Positions 8,348-17,265 of a stretch of DNA of 64,000 nucleotides are shown piece by piece; the first letter of the stretch is position 1, and each line of letters starts with the position of its first letter. The stretch is from assembly GCF_000429505.1 (NCBI RefSeq), contig NZ_AUBZ01000021.1, forward strand, positions 1 through 64,000, written 5' to 3'. The notes under the pieces were generated by a model, which did not search any database, was not told the DNA's origin, and saw only the letters and a list, made by a program, of their open reading frames with translations. This stretch comes from Aliagarivorans taiwanensis DSM 22990 (lineage in GTDB: Bacteria; Pseudomonadota; Gammaproteobacteria; Enterobacterales; Celerinatantimonadaceae). The position numbers were made by a program, and so were the translations under genes.

Positions 8348-9466
8348 ATGAGCGAATCAGAGCAAGTAAGCCCGGAGGCTGTGAATGCGTCCGAGCAAAC
8401 CGGCGCGCCGGACAAGGTGCGCAAGCTGACCAATATCTTGGTCATCTCAGTGGTCGTTATCTTCCTGTTTAGTGTTATCGCCGATCGGATTATCCCCATT
8501 ACCGACAACGCTAGAGTTAAAGGCTATATCGTGCCCATCAAGCCGGAAGTGTCGGGCACGGTATTAGATATCGTCGTTCAGCCCAACCAACTGGTTAATC
8601 AAGGCGACCCGCTTGCCCTGCTCGATCCGGCCGACTATCGCATTGCCGTTCGCCACGCCGAGCAAAACCTGGAGATTGCCGGGCAAAACGTTGGCGCGCA
8701 AACGGCCAATGTAGCCGCGGCGCAGGCCAGACTGACCTCCGCCATGGTCGAACAAGCTAACACCCAACAACAGGCTAGCCGAGTGCTGGCCATGGCCGAC
8801 AAAGGCGTAGTCTCCCGGGCTGAAGCGGACAACGCACGGGCAGCGCTGGCTAGTGCCAAAGCGGGCGTATCTAAGGCTCAGGCCGATCTTGAGCAAGCCA
8901 AGCAGCAAATGGGTCAGCAAGGCGAGGAAAACAGCCAGGTCAAAGCGGCACTACTGGCGCTAGAGCAGGCACAACTCAACCTCGAGCGCACCGTGATTAA
9001 AGCACCGACCCAAGGCGGAGTATCCAACTTTAGCCTGTCGGAGGGTTTCTATGCCTCCGCCGGTCAAGCGATTATGACCTTCGTGTCCATCGAAGACATC
9101 TGGATCGAGGCCTATTTTAGAGAAAATAGCCTTGGCAACGTAACGGTGGGCGACGAGGTGGAAGTGGCGCTGGATTTCGCCCCGGGCAAGGTAGTGAAAG
9201 GCCGGGTAACCAGCATCGATTGGGGTATCGATTGGGGACAAAGCAACCAAGCGGGTAAGCTTGCGCAAGCAAGCGAGCAAACCGGCTGGCTGCGCCAAAC
9301 CCAGATGCTACCGATCACCATTCAATTTGAGCGCGATGAGGTGCGTGGACTACTGCGTATCGGCGGCCAAGCCGACGTGATCGTTTACAGCGGCGACAAC
9401 TGGCTGTTTAACGCCTTTGGTAAGGTGTGGATCCGCCTGCTTAGCCTGTTCTCTTATGTCAGCTAA
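8348..9466 (+). CDS. HlyD/EmrA-type membrane-fusion protein
   Basis: A 372-residue adaptor anchored by one N-terminal membrane helix (about residues 25-50, ILVISVVVIFLFSVIADRII). Then come a lipoyl half (GYIVPIKPEVSGTVLDIVV), a long coiled-coil rich in Ala/Gln/Glu (residues 90-215), the second lipoyl half (VIKAPTQGGVSNFSLSEG) and a beta-barrel. This is the layout of EmrA/AaeA/YibH proteins. ATG 8348 has AAAGGGA upstream. The next gene starts inside this one (9456), indicating translational coupling, so its inner-membrane partner is probably the DUF2955 protein. Cargo unknown. Confidence 0.88.
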   Translation: MSESEQVSPEAVNASEQTGAPDKVRKLTNILVISVVVIFLFSVIADRIIPITDNARVKGYIVPIKPEVSGTVLDIVVQPNQLVNQGDPLALLDPADYRIAVRHAEQNLEIAGQNVGAQTANVAAAQARLTSAMVEQANTQQQASRVLAMADKGVVSRAEADNARAALASAKAGVSKAQADLEQAKQQMGQQGEENSQVKAALLALEQAQLNLERTVIKAPTQGGVSNFSLSEGFYASAGQAIMTFVSIEDIWIEAYFRENSLGNVTVGDEVEVALDFAPGKVVKGRVTSIDWGIDWGQSNQAGKLAQASEQTGWLRQTQMLPITIQFERDEVRGLLRIGGQADVIVYSGDNWLFNAFGKVWIRLLSLFSYVS

Positions 9467-10484
9467 GCGTGCTGCTGTGACCAGCGAGTTCGATGCGGCA
9501 ACCCAGCGGCGAGTGCTTCGATATACCCTCGGTGTAATGACTGCGGTGTTGCTGGCAGCGTGGATAAACTGGCCACTTGCCTTCGTGGCGCCAGTGTTTA
9601 CCGCCAAGTTTCTGCTGGATAAGTCGCATTTACATCGAGCGACGCTCTACGAGTTGTTGCTTGCATTGATAGCCACCATGGCGATGGGGCTACTGCTGTC
9701 GCGCAGCATCACCCACTACCCCATTCCACTGCTGATTCTGGTCGGGTTGGTCATGCTGTGGAGTTACTACCTGTTTAGTCATCCAAAGTGGAACCTGTTC
9801 AGTACCATGCTGCTTATTGCGGTACTGGTACTGCCATTTATGGCCATATCCAATCCGGGCATATCGGTGATGTTAGCGCTAGGTCTGGCGACTTCAGGGG
9901 TGGTGGCAGTTATGGTGTTCGCCTTGATGCACCTTGTCATTCCCGAGCCGAAGCAACAGTTCGCGGGATTCGCGCCTCCGGCAATCAACTACTCGCAACG
10001 TTGGAAGATGGCATTTAGGGCGATGATAGTGTCTTTTCCCATCGTCTGTTACTTCTTTATCTTTCAGATCGCCGAAGCCCTGCTCACCATGATATTTATC
10101 GCAATACTGTGCTTTATGATCACCTCGGAGAAGTCGGTCAAGATCAGCATGTTTCTTATTTTTTGTAACGCGTTGGGAGGGGTACTCGCGGTCGCGACCT
10201 ACTCAGTGCTTGCGGTTGTGCCAAACCTTATTTTCTACACGCTACTTATCGGCTTAATGGCGATTAGTATCGCAAAACGTATCTACAGCGAGCCACAAAA
10301 AGCCCCTATTTACGCCACTGCCTTCAGCACCGTCTTAGTGCTCATTGGCAGTACCTTAATGAGTGCCGGCGATATTGAAAGCAATGCCATTCTCAGGGTT
10401 GGCCAACTGGTCGCAGTCAGCCTGTACATGGTGTTTGTGTCACTGTTTCTCAAATCGAGGCGGTGGAAGCCGCTGTCCGACTAG
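9456..10484 (+). CDS. DUF2955-type membrane protein, partner of HlyD adaptor
   Basis: A 342-residue protein with about ten predicted membrane segments in two blocks separated by a soluble stretch near residues 160-185 (LVIPEPKQQFAGFAPPAINY). This organisation resembles the FUSC/aromatic-exporter fold, and the gene pairs with an HlyD-type gene, as DUF2955 proteins usually do. ATG 9456 overlaps the adaptor by 11 nt; the alternative longer start would lie well inside the adaptor gene. I infer export of small molecules through the pair. The DUF number is from memory of the family and should be checked. Confidence 0.65.
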   Translation: MSAKRAAVTSEFDAATQRRVLRYTLGVMTAVLLAAWINWPLAFVAPVFTAKFLLDKSHLHRATLYELLLALIATMAMGLLLSRSITHYPIPLLILVGLVMLWSYYLFSHPKWNLFSTMLLIAVLVLPFMAISNPGISVMLALGLATSGVVAVMVFALMHLVIPEPKQQFAGFAPPAINYSQRWKMAFRAMIVSFPIVCYFFIFQIAEALLTMIFIAILCFMITSEKSVKISMFLIFCNALGGVLAVATYSVLAVVPNLIFYTLLIGLMAISIAKRIYSEPQKAPIYATAFSTVLVLIGSTLMSAGDIESNAILRVGQLVAVSLYMVFVSLFLKSRRWKPLSD

Positions 10485-10505
10485 CCCCTATGCCAAGGAT
10501 GCCCT

Positions 10506-11573
10506 ATGAAAACTGATGCCAATCCATCACAGCAGGTAATCGACAATGCACTCAAGCTTTTGGCCATTGTGGTATTGCTGGCATGGTGTTTTGCGATCCT
10601 GCGGCCGTTTATCATGTTGATCGCCTGGGGGGCGATCATCGCAACCGCCTTGTATCCAGTCGCCTTGATGATCGCCGGTAAAACCCGACTCAGTGAAGGC
10701 AAAGCCAGCAGCCTGCTCAGTTTGATCGGCGTGATCTTGCTGCTGATCCCATTGGTCGCACTCTCTACCGGTATTTACACCAGCGCTAGCGAGCTATTCA
10801 CTGGCTTACAAGATGGCACCCTGGTCTTTCCCAAGCCAAAACCGAACATCCAAGAGCTTCCCGTCATCGGCGACAAGCTTTATGCGATGATGACGCTAGC
10901 AGCAACCAATCTCGAAGGCGCATTTGCCAAATATGGCGATGAGCTTCGCCAGCTAAGTAGCAGCGCAGCCTCAGTTGTCGGCTCTCTGGCTGGTGGGCTG
11001 TTGCAGTTTATTATTGCCACCATCATCGCAGGTGCGTTTATGAACCATGCAGCCGCGTGTAAAACCGGGTTAATGCGCCTTGTCGATCGCATGACCCAAG
11101 GCGCAGGACAAAGCTTGGTTGAGCTATCCACCGCCACGGTTCGCGGCGTTGTCCAAGGCGTGATTGGCGTGGCGGCCATCCAATCGGTGCTTGCTGCTAT
11201 CGGCTTAGTAGTGGCCGGCGTACCCGCTGCGGGGATCTGGGCACTTGGCGTCCTGCTGATTGCCATCGTGCAACTGCCTCCGATACTGGCCTTACTGCCG
11301 GCGATTATCTATTTGTTCAGCGTGGGGACCACTACCACCGCCACGCTATTTTTAGTCTGGTGTATCTTAGTAAGCGGTAGCGATGCCGTGTTAAAACCGA
11401 TGCTGCTGAGCCGCGGCTCCCACGTGCCAACGCTAGTGATACTACTCGGCGCACTGGGCGGTATGGCCATGTCTGGCATTATCGGCCTGTTTGTAGGCTC
11501 TGTGGTGTTGAGTTTGGGCTATCAACTGTTAAGTAGCTGGCTAAGCCATAACAGCACCGAGGAGAGCCAATGA
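10506..11573 (+). CDS. AI-2E family transporter (PerM/YdiK-like)
   Basis: A 355-residue polytopic inner-membrane protein of the PF01594 family: two N-terminal helices, a soluble insert (about residues 105-145, QDGTLVFPKPKPNIQELPVI), then a C-terminal block with the family stretch VQGVIGVAAIQSVLAAIGLV and the terminal GALGGMAMSGIIGLFVGSVV. Family members have been linked to autoinducer-2 export, but also to other substrates such as Na+, so the substrate is open. AAGGA precedes the ATG. It lies 21 bp after the DUF2955 gene and overlaps the next gene by ATGA. Confidence 0.85.
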   Translation: MKTDANPSQQVIDNALKLLAIVVLLAWCFAILRPFIMLIAWGAIIATALYPVALMIAGKTRLSEGKASSLLSLIGVILLLIPLVALSTGIYTSASELFTGLQDGTLVFPKPKPNIQELPVIGDKLYAMMTLAATNLEGAFAKYGDELRQLSSSAASVVGSLAGGLLQFIIATIIAGAFMNHAAACKTGLMRLVDRMTQGAGQSLVELSTATVRGVVQGVIGVAAIQSVLAAIGLVVAGVPAAGIWALGVLLIAIVQLPPILALLPAIIYLFSVGTTTTATLFLVWCILVSGSDAVLKPMLLSRGSHVPTLVILLGALGGMAMSGIIGLFVGSVVLSLGYQLLSSWLSHNSTEESQ

Positions 11574-12224
11574 GATCCCTCAACGCCGGCGACAACTTCT
11601 ATTTTTTATTCTTCGCGCTACTGGCTTTGATTTTTGGCTGCGCAGTCATGCAGCAGTTCTACCCTAGGGCCAAAAGACCTTTTTTGGCTGATCATTGTCA
11701 CGCTAACCGTGGCGGTGGCTGGCGTAAATCGACAGCGAAAGATGCTCAGGACATGGTATGAGGTACTGATTGCGACCATGGCAGTATCTGGCGCATTATC
11801 ATTTTTTGAGGAGTATGACTTATCGGTAGTCACACTCGCGGCCCTGCTGTTCTTTCTCATCGCACAGATTATTGCGGCGGTGAAGCAGGTAGCGCTAAGT
11901 GACTCGGTAACACGCAACCATATCGTCGGCTCTGTCTGCATCTACATGTTGCTAGGGCTTAGCTGGACAGTCTGCTACCTGCTGATTCTCGAACTGTTAC
12001 CCAATGCCTTCAATGGCCTGGATGCTCTACCTTGGCTAAATAACCTGTTCAATGCCATGTACTTTAGCTTTATTACCCTAACAACCGTTGGCTACTGCGA
12101 TATCTCGCCAACCCTACCCATCGCGCAGTTCTTTGTGTTTATGGAGTCCATCGTCGGAAGCTTTTATTTAGCGATATTGGTTGCCAGCTTGGTGAGCCTG
12201 CGCTTAACGCAAGCCCAACGCTAA
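11570..12224 (+). pseudogene. Two-TM potassium-channel-like gene with a frameshift
   Basis: Two overlapping frames make one plausible protein. Frame A starts at ATG 11570, coupled to the previous stop through ATGA, and gives MRSLNAGDNFYFLFFALLAL and CAVMQQFYP. Frame B then continues as GPKDLFWLIIVTLTVAVAGV and runs to 12224, with further helices and the K+ selectivity filter TTVGYCD near the C-terminus. The frames differ by one nucleotide; the switch must lie near 11660-11675 (around CCCTAGGG). Frame B alone has no good start before ATG 11741 (MLRTWYEVLI). Either a real one-base indel or a base-calling error explains this. If intact it would be a small ion channel of about 218 residues. Confidence 0.65.
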
Positions 12225-12269
12225 GCGCGTTTAGATAATCACTTGTCACCCCACCTAACGCGCTTTTTT
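12223..12269 (+). terminator. Possible terminator after the envelope cluster
   Basis: AAGCGCGTT (12223-12231) pairs with AACGCGCTT (12257-12265), followed by T's to 12269. The loop is 25 nt long, so this is only a weak candidate. Confidence 0.3.
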
Positions 12270-12354
12270 GCAGCGCTTAGTGCGAATGTTTCTCTTTTAT
12301 CCTTATGGATTTCAGAAACTTACCTCTTGTTGATATACCCCGAAAGTAGTAGTT

Positions 12355-12368
12355 TTGATTTATATCAA
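12355..12368 (+). promoter_or_regulatory. FNR box upstream of the HAO-like operon
   Basis: TTGATTTATATCAA matches the FNR consensus TTGAT-N4-ATCAA at all ten fixed positions. It lies 160 bp before the ATG of the octaheme cytochrome in an otherwise gene-free 300-bp stretch (12225-12527). This indicates activation under low oxygen. A single NarL/NarP-like heptamer TACCCAT follows at 12415-12421, which alone is weak. Confidence 0.8.
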
Positions 12369-12527
12369 TAAGTGTTCAGTTTACCGTGCTGGAGCAGCGA
12401 GGCGGATCACAATTTACCCATAGATAAATAGTGGTTATTTGCCAAAATAGTCACATAGAGTTGATGGTTATTTGAGCTGTATAACTTTCTTCCGGTCAAT
12501 CTAGGGAAGCAATATAGCGAGGCCAAC

Positions 12528-14009
12528 ATGGACACCTTCCGCCGATACAACCCGCTGCACACCTGCATGATGGGTGTTGCTTCGGTTCTTTTGCTGTTAT
12601 TCACCCTCCTTCCTGCTGCTGCGCATGCCACGCCCAAGGCGCTGGTGATGAAGCCTTTTGCGCAACTCTCAGACGAGAGTAAGGAGTGTGCAGCCTGCCA
12701 CAAAGACAGCAACCCTTCTATTTATGCTCAATGGGGGCGCTCTAAGCACTATGGGGCAAACGTTGGCTGCTACGAGTGTCACCAAGCCGCGCCCGATGAC
12801 CCCGATGCAATAACCCACGAAGGGCATAGCATTGCCGTGATTGTATCGCCCAAGGATTGCGCCAACTGTCACACCCAAGAGGTAGAAGAGTTTGCAGCCA
12901 GTCACCATGCGAAGGCGGGTCAGATCATCGGCTCGCTGGATAACTTCTTGGCTGAAGTGGTAGAAGGTGCGCTCACTATGAATGGCGAGTCGCCTGCAGC
13001 AGTTAACGGCTGCTGGCAGTGCCACGGCTCTGAAGTCAAAGTAATGGAGAACGGCGATCTTGACCCAGCCACCTGGCCGAACACCGGTATTGGCCGGATT
13101 AACCCGGATGGCTCGGTGGGTGCCTGTACCGCCTGCCACCAGCGCCATGAGTTTAGCATGGTGCAGGCTCGCCGGCCGGAAGCCTGCGGTAAGTGTCACC
13201 TTGGCCCTGACCATCCGCAAAAAGAGATCTATGAAGAGTCGAAGCACGGCATCAACTTCTTCGCTAACGTCGACCGGATGAATCTGGACTCAGGCAAGTG
13301 GATCGTTGGTGAAGACTATGACGCCGCGCCGACCTGTGCCACCTGTCATATGTCAGCCACCCGCGAGCTGCCGATTACCCACGATGTTGGCGACCGTATC
13401 TCCTGGACACTTCGCCCGGCGATTTCCGAGAAGATTGACGCCAAAGCGATCGCCTCTGGCCAAGAGACCAAATCCTGGCAAGCGCGCCGTGCGGATATGG
13501 AAAAGGTATGTGATTCGTGCCACACCAAACCGATGGTCGACAACTTCTATCAGCAGTTCGACTCTTTGGTTGAGCTGTATAACGACAAGTTTGCTCGTCC
13601 CGGTAAGGCGCTGATGACCGTGCTTAAAGAAGAGCAGATGATTACCGACACCGGCTTCGATGAAGAGATTGAGTGGACTTGGTTCTACCTATGGCACCAC
13701 GAAGGTCGCCGCGCCCGCCATGGCGCCGCCATGCAAGCGCCAGACTATGTGCAGTGGCACGGCATGTATGAAGTGGCTGAACGCTTATACATCGAGATGG
13801 TGCCACAGTTCCTTGAACTGGTAGAACACGCCGAGCACGAGGGCAATGTGGAAGGCGCCGAGCGCGCCCGTGCGGTACTCGATGAGATCCTAGCGAGACC
13901 AGAGCATGCTTGGTTTAGCGGCAATGAGCCAGAAGAAGTGAAAGCGGCTCGCAAAGAAGCCCAGGCCGCCTTTAAAGCGCGCTATGTCGAGGACAACAAA
14001 AGCCACTAA
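12528..14009 (+). CDS. haoA: Octaheme hydroxylamine-oxidoreductase-like cytochrome c
   Basis: A 493-residue periplasmic protein: a signal peptide (about 1-34, ending AAAHA) and exactly eight CxxCH heme sites (CAACH at 54, then CYECH, CANCH, CWQCH, CTACH, CGKCH, CATCH, CDSCH). The region INPDGSVGACTACHQRHEFS with EACGKCH shortly after is characteristic of HAO-type octaheme cytochromes. The partner 48 bp downstream is a NapC-type tetraheme, the arrangement seen for the epsilonproteobacterial HaoA-HaoC pair, which is thought to reduce nitrite or hydroxylamine to ammonia rather than oxidise hydroxylamine. Direction of reaction here is inference. A candidate residue for the active-site tyrosine crosslink cannot be decided without alignment. 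AGCGAGG precedes the ATG. Confidence 0.85.
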   Translation: MDTFRRYNPLHTCMMGVASVLLLLFTLLPAAAHATPKALVMKPFAQLSDESKECAACHKDSNPSIYAQWGRSKHYGANVGCYECHQAAPDDPDAITHEGHSIAVIVSPKDCANCHTQEVEEFAASHHAKAGQIIGSLDNFLAEVVEGALTMNGESPAAVNGCWQCHGSEVKVMENGDLDPATWPNTGIGRINPDGSVGACTACHQRHEFSMVQARRPEACGKCHLGPDHPQKEIYEESKHGINFFANVDRMNLDSGKWIVGEDYDAAPTCATCHMSATRELPITHDVGDRISWTLRPAISEKIDAKAIASGQETKSWQARRADMEKVCDSCHTKPMVDNFYQQFDSLVELYNDKFARPGKALMTVLKEEQMITDTGFDEEIEWTWFYLWHHEGRRARHGAAMQAPDYVQWHGMYEVAERLYIEMVPQFLELVEHAEHEGNVEGAERARAVLDEILARPEHAWFSGNEPEEVKAARKEAQAAFKARYVEDNKSH

Positions 14010-14057
14010 TTGACAGAAGGAGGGGCTGGTCCCCTCCTCTGTTTGCTCGGAGGCCTT

Positions 14058-14633
14058 ATGGGCGAGTCTCAATCTAAGTTCAAAAAGCTTAAGTTCAAAA
14101 AGCTGTGGGGGTGGCTGAAACGACCTTGGCTGCTGGGTATCCCTATTGGTATTTACTGCATCGTGCTGTTAGGCGCGTCATTTCAGGGCGCGATGGTGGC
14201 CTCTAACCATAACGAGTTCTGTTTTAGTTGCCACCTCAGCATGGATACCATCGTTCAGGAGTACAAAGCATCGCCTCACTTCATTAGCGATGACAACGTG
14301 CCCGCCACCTGCGCAGACTGCCATGTGCCGCATGATTACGTCGCCAAGCTCAAAGTAAAGATTGCTGCCACCGCCGATATTTACCACATGCTCAAGGGCA
14401 CTATCACCAAGGAGACCTTTGAAGAGCACCGGCCGCGCCTTGCCCAAGAAGTATGGGACCATATGGTGGCAGACGACTCAGCCAACTGCCGCCACTGCCA
14501 TCAAGGCGATAACTTTGATTTGGCCAAGCAGCCGCAGCGTGCCCGGCTAAATCATGAGCAAATCGAAGAGCGCGGCGAGACCTGCATCGACTGCCATACT
14601 GGCATTGCGCATAAGCGTATCGTAATCAAATAA
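14058..14633 (+). CDS. haoC: NapC/NirT-family tetraheme cytochrome c (HaoC-like)
   Basis: A 191-residue quinol dehydrogenase anchored by one N-terminal helix (LLGIPIGIYCIVLLGASF) after a Lys-rich start. It has four CxxCH sites (CFSCH, CADCH, CRHCH, CIDCH), the number expected of NapC/NrfH/CymA-type proteins. It would pass electrons from the quinol pool to the octaheme cytochrome upstream. ATG 14058 is preferred: GGAGG lies 5 nt before it, whereas the longer frame starts at TTG 14010. A strong terminator follows, closing a two-gene operon. Confidence 0.88.
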   Translation: MGESQSKFKKLKFKKLWGWLKRPWLLGIPIGIYCIVLLGASFQGAMVASNHNEFCFSCHLSMDTIVQEYKASPHFISDDNVPATCADCHVPHDYVAKLKVKIAATADIYHMLKGTITKETFEEHRPRLAQEVWDHMVADDSANCRHCHQGDNFDLAKQPQRARLNHEQIEERGETCIDCHTGIAHKRIVIK

Positions 14634-14650
14634 CCCTCAATGCAATTGAT

Positions 14651-14680
14651 AATGCCCGCTGAGCTAGCGGGCATTTTTTG
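14651..14680 (+). terminator. Intrinsic terminator of the HAO-like operon
   Basis: Perfect 10-bp stem AATGCCCGCT (14651-14660) / AGCGGGCATT (14666-14675), 5-nt loop, T-run to 14679. It lies 18 bp after the tetraheme gene stop. Confidence 0.92.
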
Positions 14681-14714
14681 TTGGGCTCGTTAACATCAAA
14701 GCGTTACAAGAACG

Positions 14715-15350
14715 CTATAGCAAATGCTCTGGCAAGTCGCGGCTCTCGTAGGCATTGGCAAAGCGGTGGTTGCGGTCGCGGTGTCCGGCTTCATCTAGGC
14801 GGATCCGCACAACCACGTCGCGCAAGGTCGCATCACTTGGCAAGTTGTAGTAGTTGATGGCAAGTATCGGTGCGGCGATGTTCTCTACTGTGCCGCTGTC
14901 GATCGCTTCCAGGTATTCGGTGTAGCTTTTGCACGCTTCTTCCTCAAAATACCCCACGATACGATGGGCGGTTTTAGAAGAGACAAGGTAGATGATGCCA
15001 TAGAAGAAGATAAACACGCCCTGCCCCAATAGCACCAACATGCGCTCTATCCAGTTAGGTTTGGCGATATCCAGAAAGATCATCAAGTGCATACGCTCGT
15101 TTTCGGCCTCGTCCAATAACTCGCGGATCCAGCCTTCGTCATTTTTCATCCTGCGCAGCGCTTTGAGATGGTTAAACATCCCTGCCACCATACCTGGCAC
15201 GGCAGCGATGGTCTCTAAGATGACGGCACGTTTGGCCAGGCGCTCGCCATAGAAGATGTTCAAGACAAACTTGAGAAACTTGGTGACCTTGAGTGCGATA
15301 CGCTCGGATGTGCGGGTCGCGCTGTGATGGGCAGATTGAAAATCAGACAT
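14715..15350 (-). CDS. aox: Alternative oxidase (quinol oxidase)
   Basis: A 211-residue diiron quinol oxidase that reduces O2 without pumping protons and resists cyanide and NO. All four diiron ligand motifs are present: LETIAAVPG (near 46), NERMHL (near 84), FEEEA (near 135) and DEAGHRDRNH (near 187). The last usually reads DEAHH; the neighbouring His is Gly here, but the ExxH ligand pair is kept. Two hydrophobic hairpins match the monotopic membrane fold. It is convergent with the nitrogen-oxide operon. In Vibrio the orthologue responds to NO; no NsrR site could be confirmed here. Confidence 0.9.
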   Translation of the reverse strand: MSDFQSAHHSATRTSERIALKVTKFLKFVLNIFYGERLAKRAVILETIAAVPGMVAGMFNHLKALRRMKNDEGWIRELLDEAENERMHLMIFLDIAKPNWIERMLVLLGQGVFIFFYGIIYLVSSKTAHRIVGYFEEEACKSYTEYLEAIDSGTVENIAAPILAINYYNLPSDATLRDVVVRIRLDEAGHRDRNHRFANAYESRDLPEHLL

Positions 15351-15530
15351 ACCTTACCTCTTAGTATTGTGAGAGCGGTTGCAAGGGGTTACATTCCTTA
15401 AGAGCTAACGTGTGGATTGATAGTGTGGTTTAACCCTTTGGATTATTGGGTCTTTGACTGCAGCGCGAGAGTGTGTGGGAAGTGTGATGAGTGCATGGAA
15501 CGGGTAATCGCTAGGGCACAACTCAAAGGA

Positions 15531-17081
15531 CTATGGCAGTAGTGAAATACAGCGATCGCGCCCCGCCGACTTTGCTTGATACAAGGCCTTGTCAGCGCGT
15601 TTTAGCGCGCTATCGATCTCTTCATTGACCAGCAATTGCGTGGCCCCGGCACTGGCAGTCACAGTGAGCCGCTTGCCGCTAACCGGCGCTACTCGCGTTG
15701 CCTTTAACACCCGATTGGCGAATGCCTCGGCGCCATTGATGTCAGTGCGCTCCAACATGGCAAGAAATTCCTCACCGCCATGGCGGCTGACCAGGTCGAC
15801 GTTGCGACTGACGTTTTTAAGCACCTTGGCAAAGGCGTGGATTACCTCATCACCAGTGTGGTGGCCATAGTTATCATTAACCGATTTGAAGTGATCCAAG
15901 TCGAACAGTACCAGCGACATTGGCTCATCAAATCGCTGATGGCGCATTCGCATCTCTTCGCTACGGGCCGACATAGCGCCGCGGTTAAGCAGGCCGCTCA
16001 AGCTATCGTGGGCAGCCACATAGCGTTGAAACACCAAGCTGCGCCGCAAGCGGTATAGTAGATACAGGGAGAGCAGCAACAGGTGCATCAGCACCAGCTC
16101 GTAGCTGATATCCCATAGCGTCGCCCACACCAAGGTGCTGGGATAAATGTACGCGATTAACTGGAGTTGCCCATCAAGCAAGGGATAGCGCAACACCAAA
16201 GGCTCGTTGCCCAACCACGTGGTATCCCACTTACTAAGAAAATCTCGATAGTCTAACTCCGCGGTTAGCTGCTCGTCTGACAGCACAACGCTGGTGGCTA
16301 ACACCTGATTCTGACGACTGGTCAGAATAAACTCGCCAATGCTTCCCTTCCAAAGCGCTTCAGGCGCCCAGGCGCGTTGGCTAACATCGACGAACATTGC
16401 GCCTTTGAACACGTCGTTGACCAGTACCGGGCTGGCTATGGAAACCACTAAGCCTTCCCCCGCCGCATCTTGGTAGGCATCGCTTACCACGGGATTGGCG
16501 GTGGGATTGTTCTCTGGTAGCAGCAGCTGCCAATGGTCGCTGGCAAAGGTATCATCGGTCAGTTGATACTGAGATACGCTGACCCCCGGTACGATGTAGC
16601 TGAATTTGGCCAAAGAGGTATAGTAGGTCCATACCAAGCCAAGTCGCGGCTCCGGGCGGATCCCCAACGCGAGCGCCGCACTGAGCTCTTGAAACTGCTG
16701 CCCATCTAATCGTTGATAATGCCCAAGCCCTAGTAAACTCCCGTTAATGTTAAAGCGCGACGAGTATTCTGGATCGATGCCAAAGTTGTCGTATTGAGGA
16801 AAATAGTGAAGGAAGCTGGCCGCGGGGTGATACAAGGCCTGTAGCTCTGCGAGTTGGATGTTCTTGGACATTTGTTGGCTAAGCGAGCTGGCATAAGACT
16901 GTGCCATCAGGAAGTCATCTTCGATGGTCGCGGCCGCTTCCACCGAGCTAACCTTGAAGCTCTCCAATACCTGCTGGCGATTAGCCACACAGTATTCGAT
17001 AAGTACAAATAGCCAAACGCTGATAAGGCATAGCTTAATAATAAACGATCTGGAGATTGGCCAGTTGCGGTACTTTCCCAT
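15531..17081 (-). CDS. Membrane-bound diguanylate cyclase (GGDEF)
   Basis: A 516-residue protein that would make c-di-GMP. TM1 is at about residues 10-30, a periplasmic sensor domain (Cache-like, about 31-310) follows, then TM2 (about 320-340) and a GGDEF domain (about 350-515). The active site reads GGEEF in VSRHGGEEFLAM, a functional variant. The inhibitory I-site RxxD is present as RNVD exactly five residues before it, so product inhibition is expected. The sensed ligand is unknown. Encoded alone. Confidence 0.92.
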   Translation of the reverse strand: MGKYRNWPISRSFIIKLCLISVWLFVLIEYCVANRQQVLESFKVSSVEAAATIEDDFLMAQSYASSLSQQMSKNIQLAELQALYHPAASFLHYFPQYDNFGIDPEYSSRFNINGSLLGLGHYQRLDGQQFQELSAALALGIRPEPRLGLVWTYYTSLAKFSYIVPGVSVSQYQLTDDTFASDHWQLLLPENNPTANPVVSDAYQDAAGEGLVVSIASPVLVNDVFKGAMFVDVSQRAWAPEALWKGSIGEFILTSRQNQVLATSVVLSDEQLTAELDYRDFLSKWDTTWLGNEPLVLRYPLLDGQLQLIAYIYPSTLVWATLWDISYELVLMHLLLLSLYLLYRLRRSLVFQRYVAAHDSLSGLLNRGAMSARSEEMRMRHQRFDEPMSLVLFDLDHFKSVNDNYGHHTGDEVIHAFAKVLKNVSRNVDLVSRHGGEEFLAMLERTDINGAEAFANRVLKATRVAPVSGKRLTVTASAGATQLLVNEEIDSALKRADKALYQAKSAGRDRCISLLP

Positions 17082-17216
17082 AACACCCTGTTTAGAATTT
17101 AAACGCTCATCGGCGACCCATATACTCGAAAACCTCTAAGTGCTTGCTCGGGTATATTGTCACCATGTTAACTATAGATGCGTTTCAGTCTGTTTTAGCT
17201 CGGATTGCTTTTGGGA

Positions 17217-17252
17217 AAACGCAAAAGACGCTTGATAATTAGCGCCTTTTGC
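17217..17252 (-). terminator. Intrinsic terminator after the xylanase gene
   Basis: On the minus strand GCAAAAGGCGCT pairs with AGCGTCTTTTGC through 12 pairs including one G-U, with an 8-nt loop, followed by TTTT. It starts 14 bp after the xylanase stop. Confidence 0.8.
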
Positions 17253-17265
17253 CATGTAACAAGAT

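Noticed and set aside
12415-12421. NarL/NarP site upstream of the HAO-like operon
   Set aside because: A single TACCCAT heptamer without a properly spaced inverted partner occurs too easily by chance.
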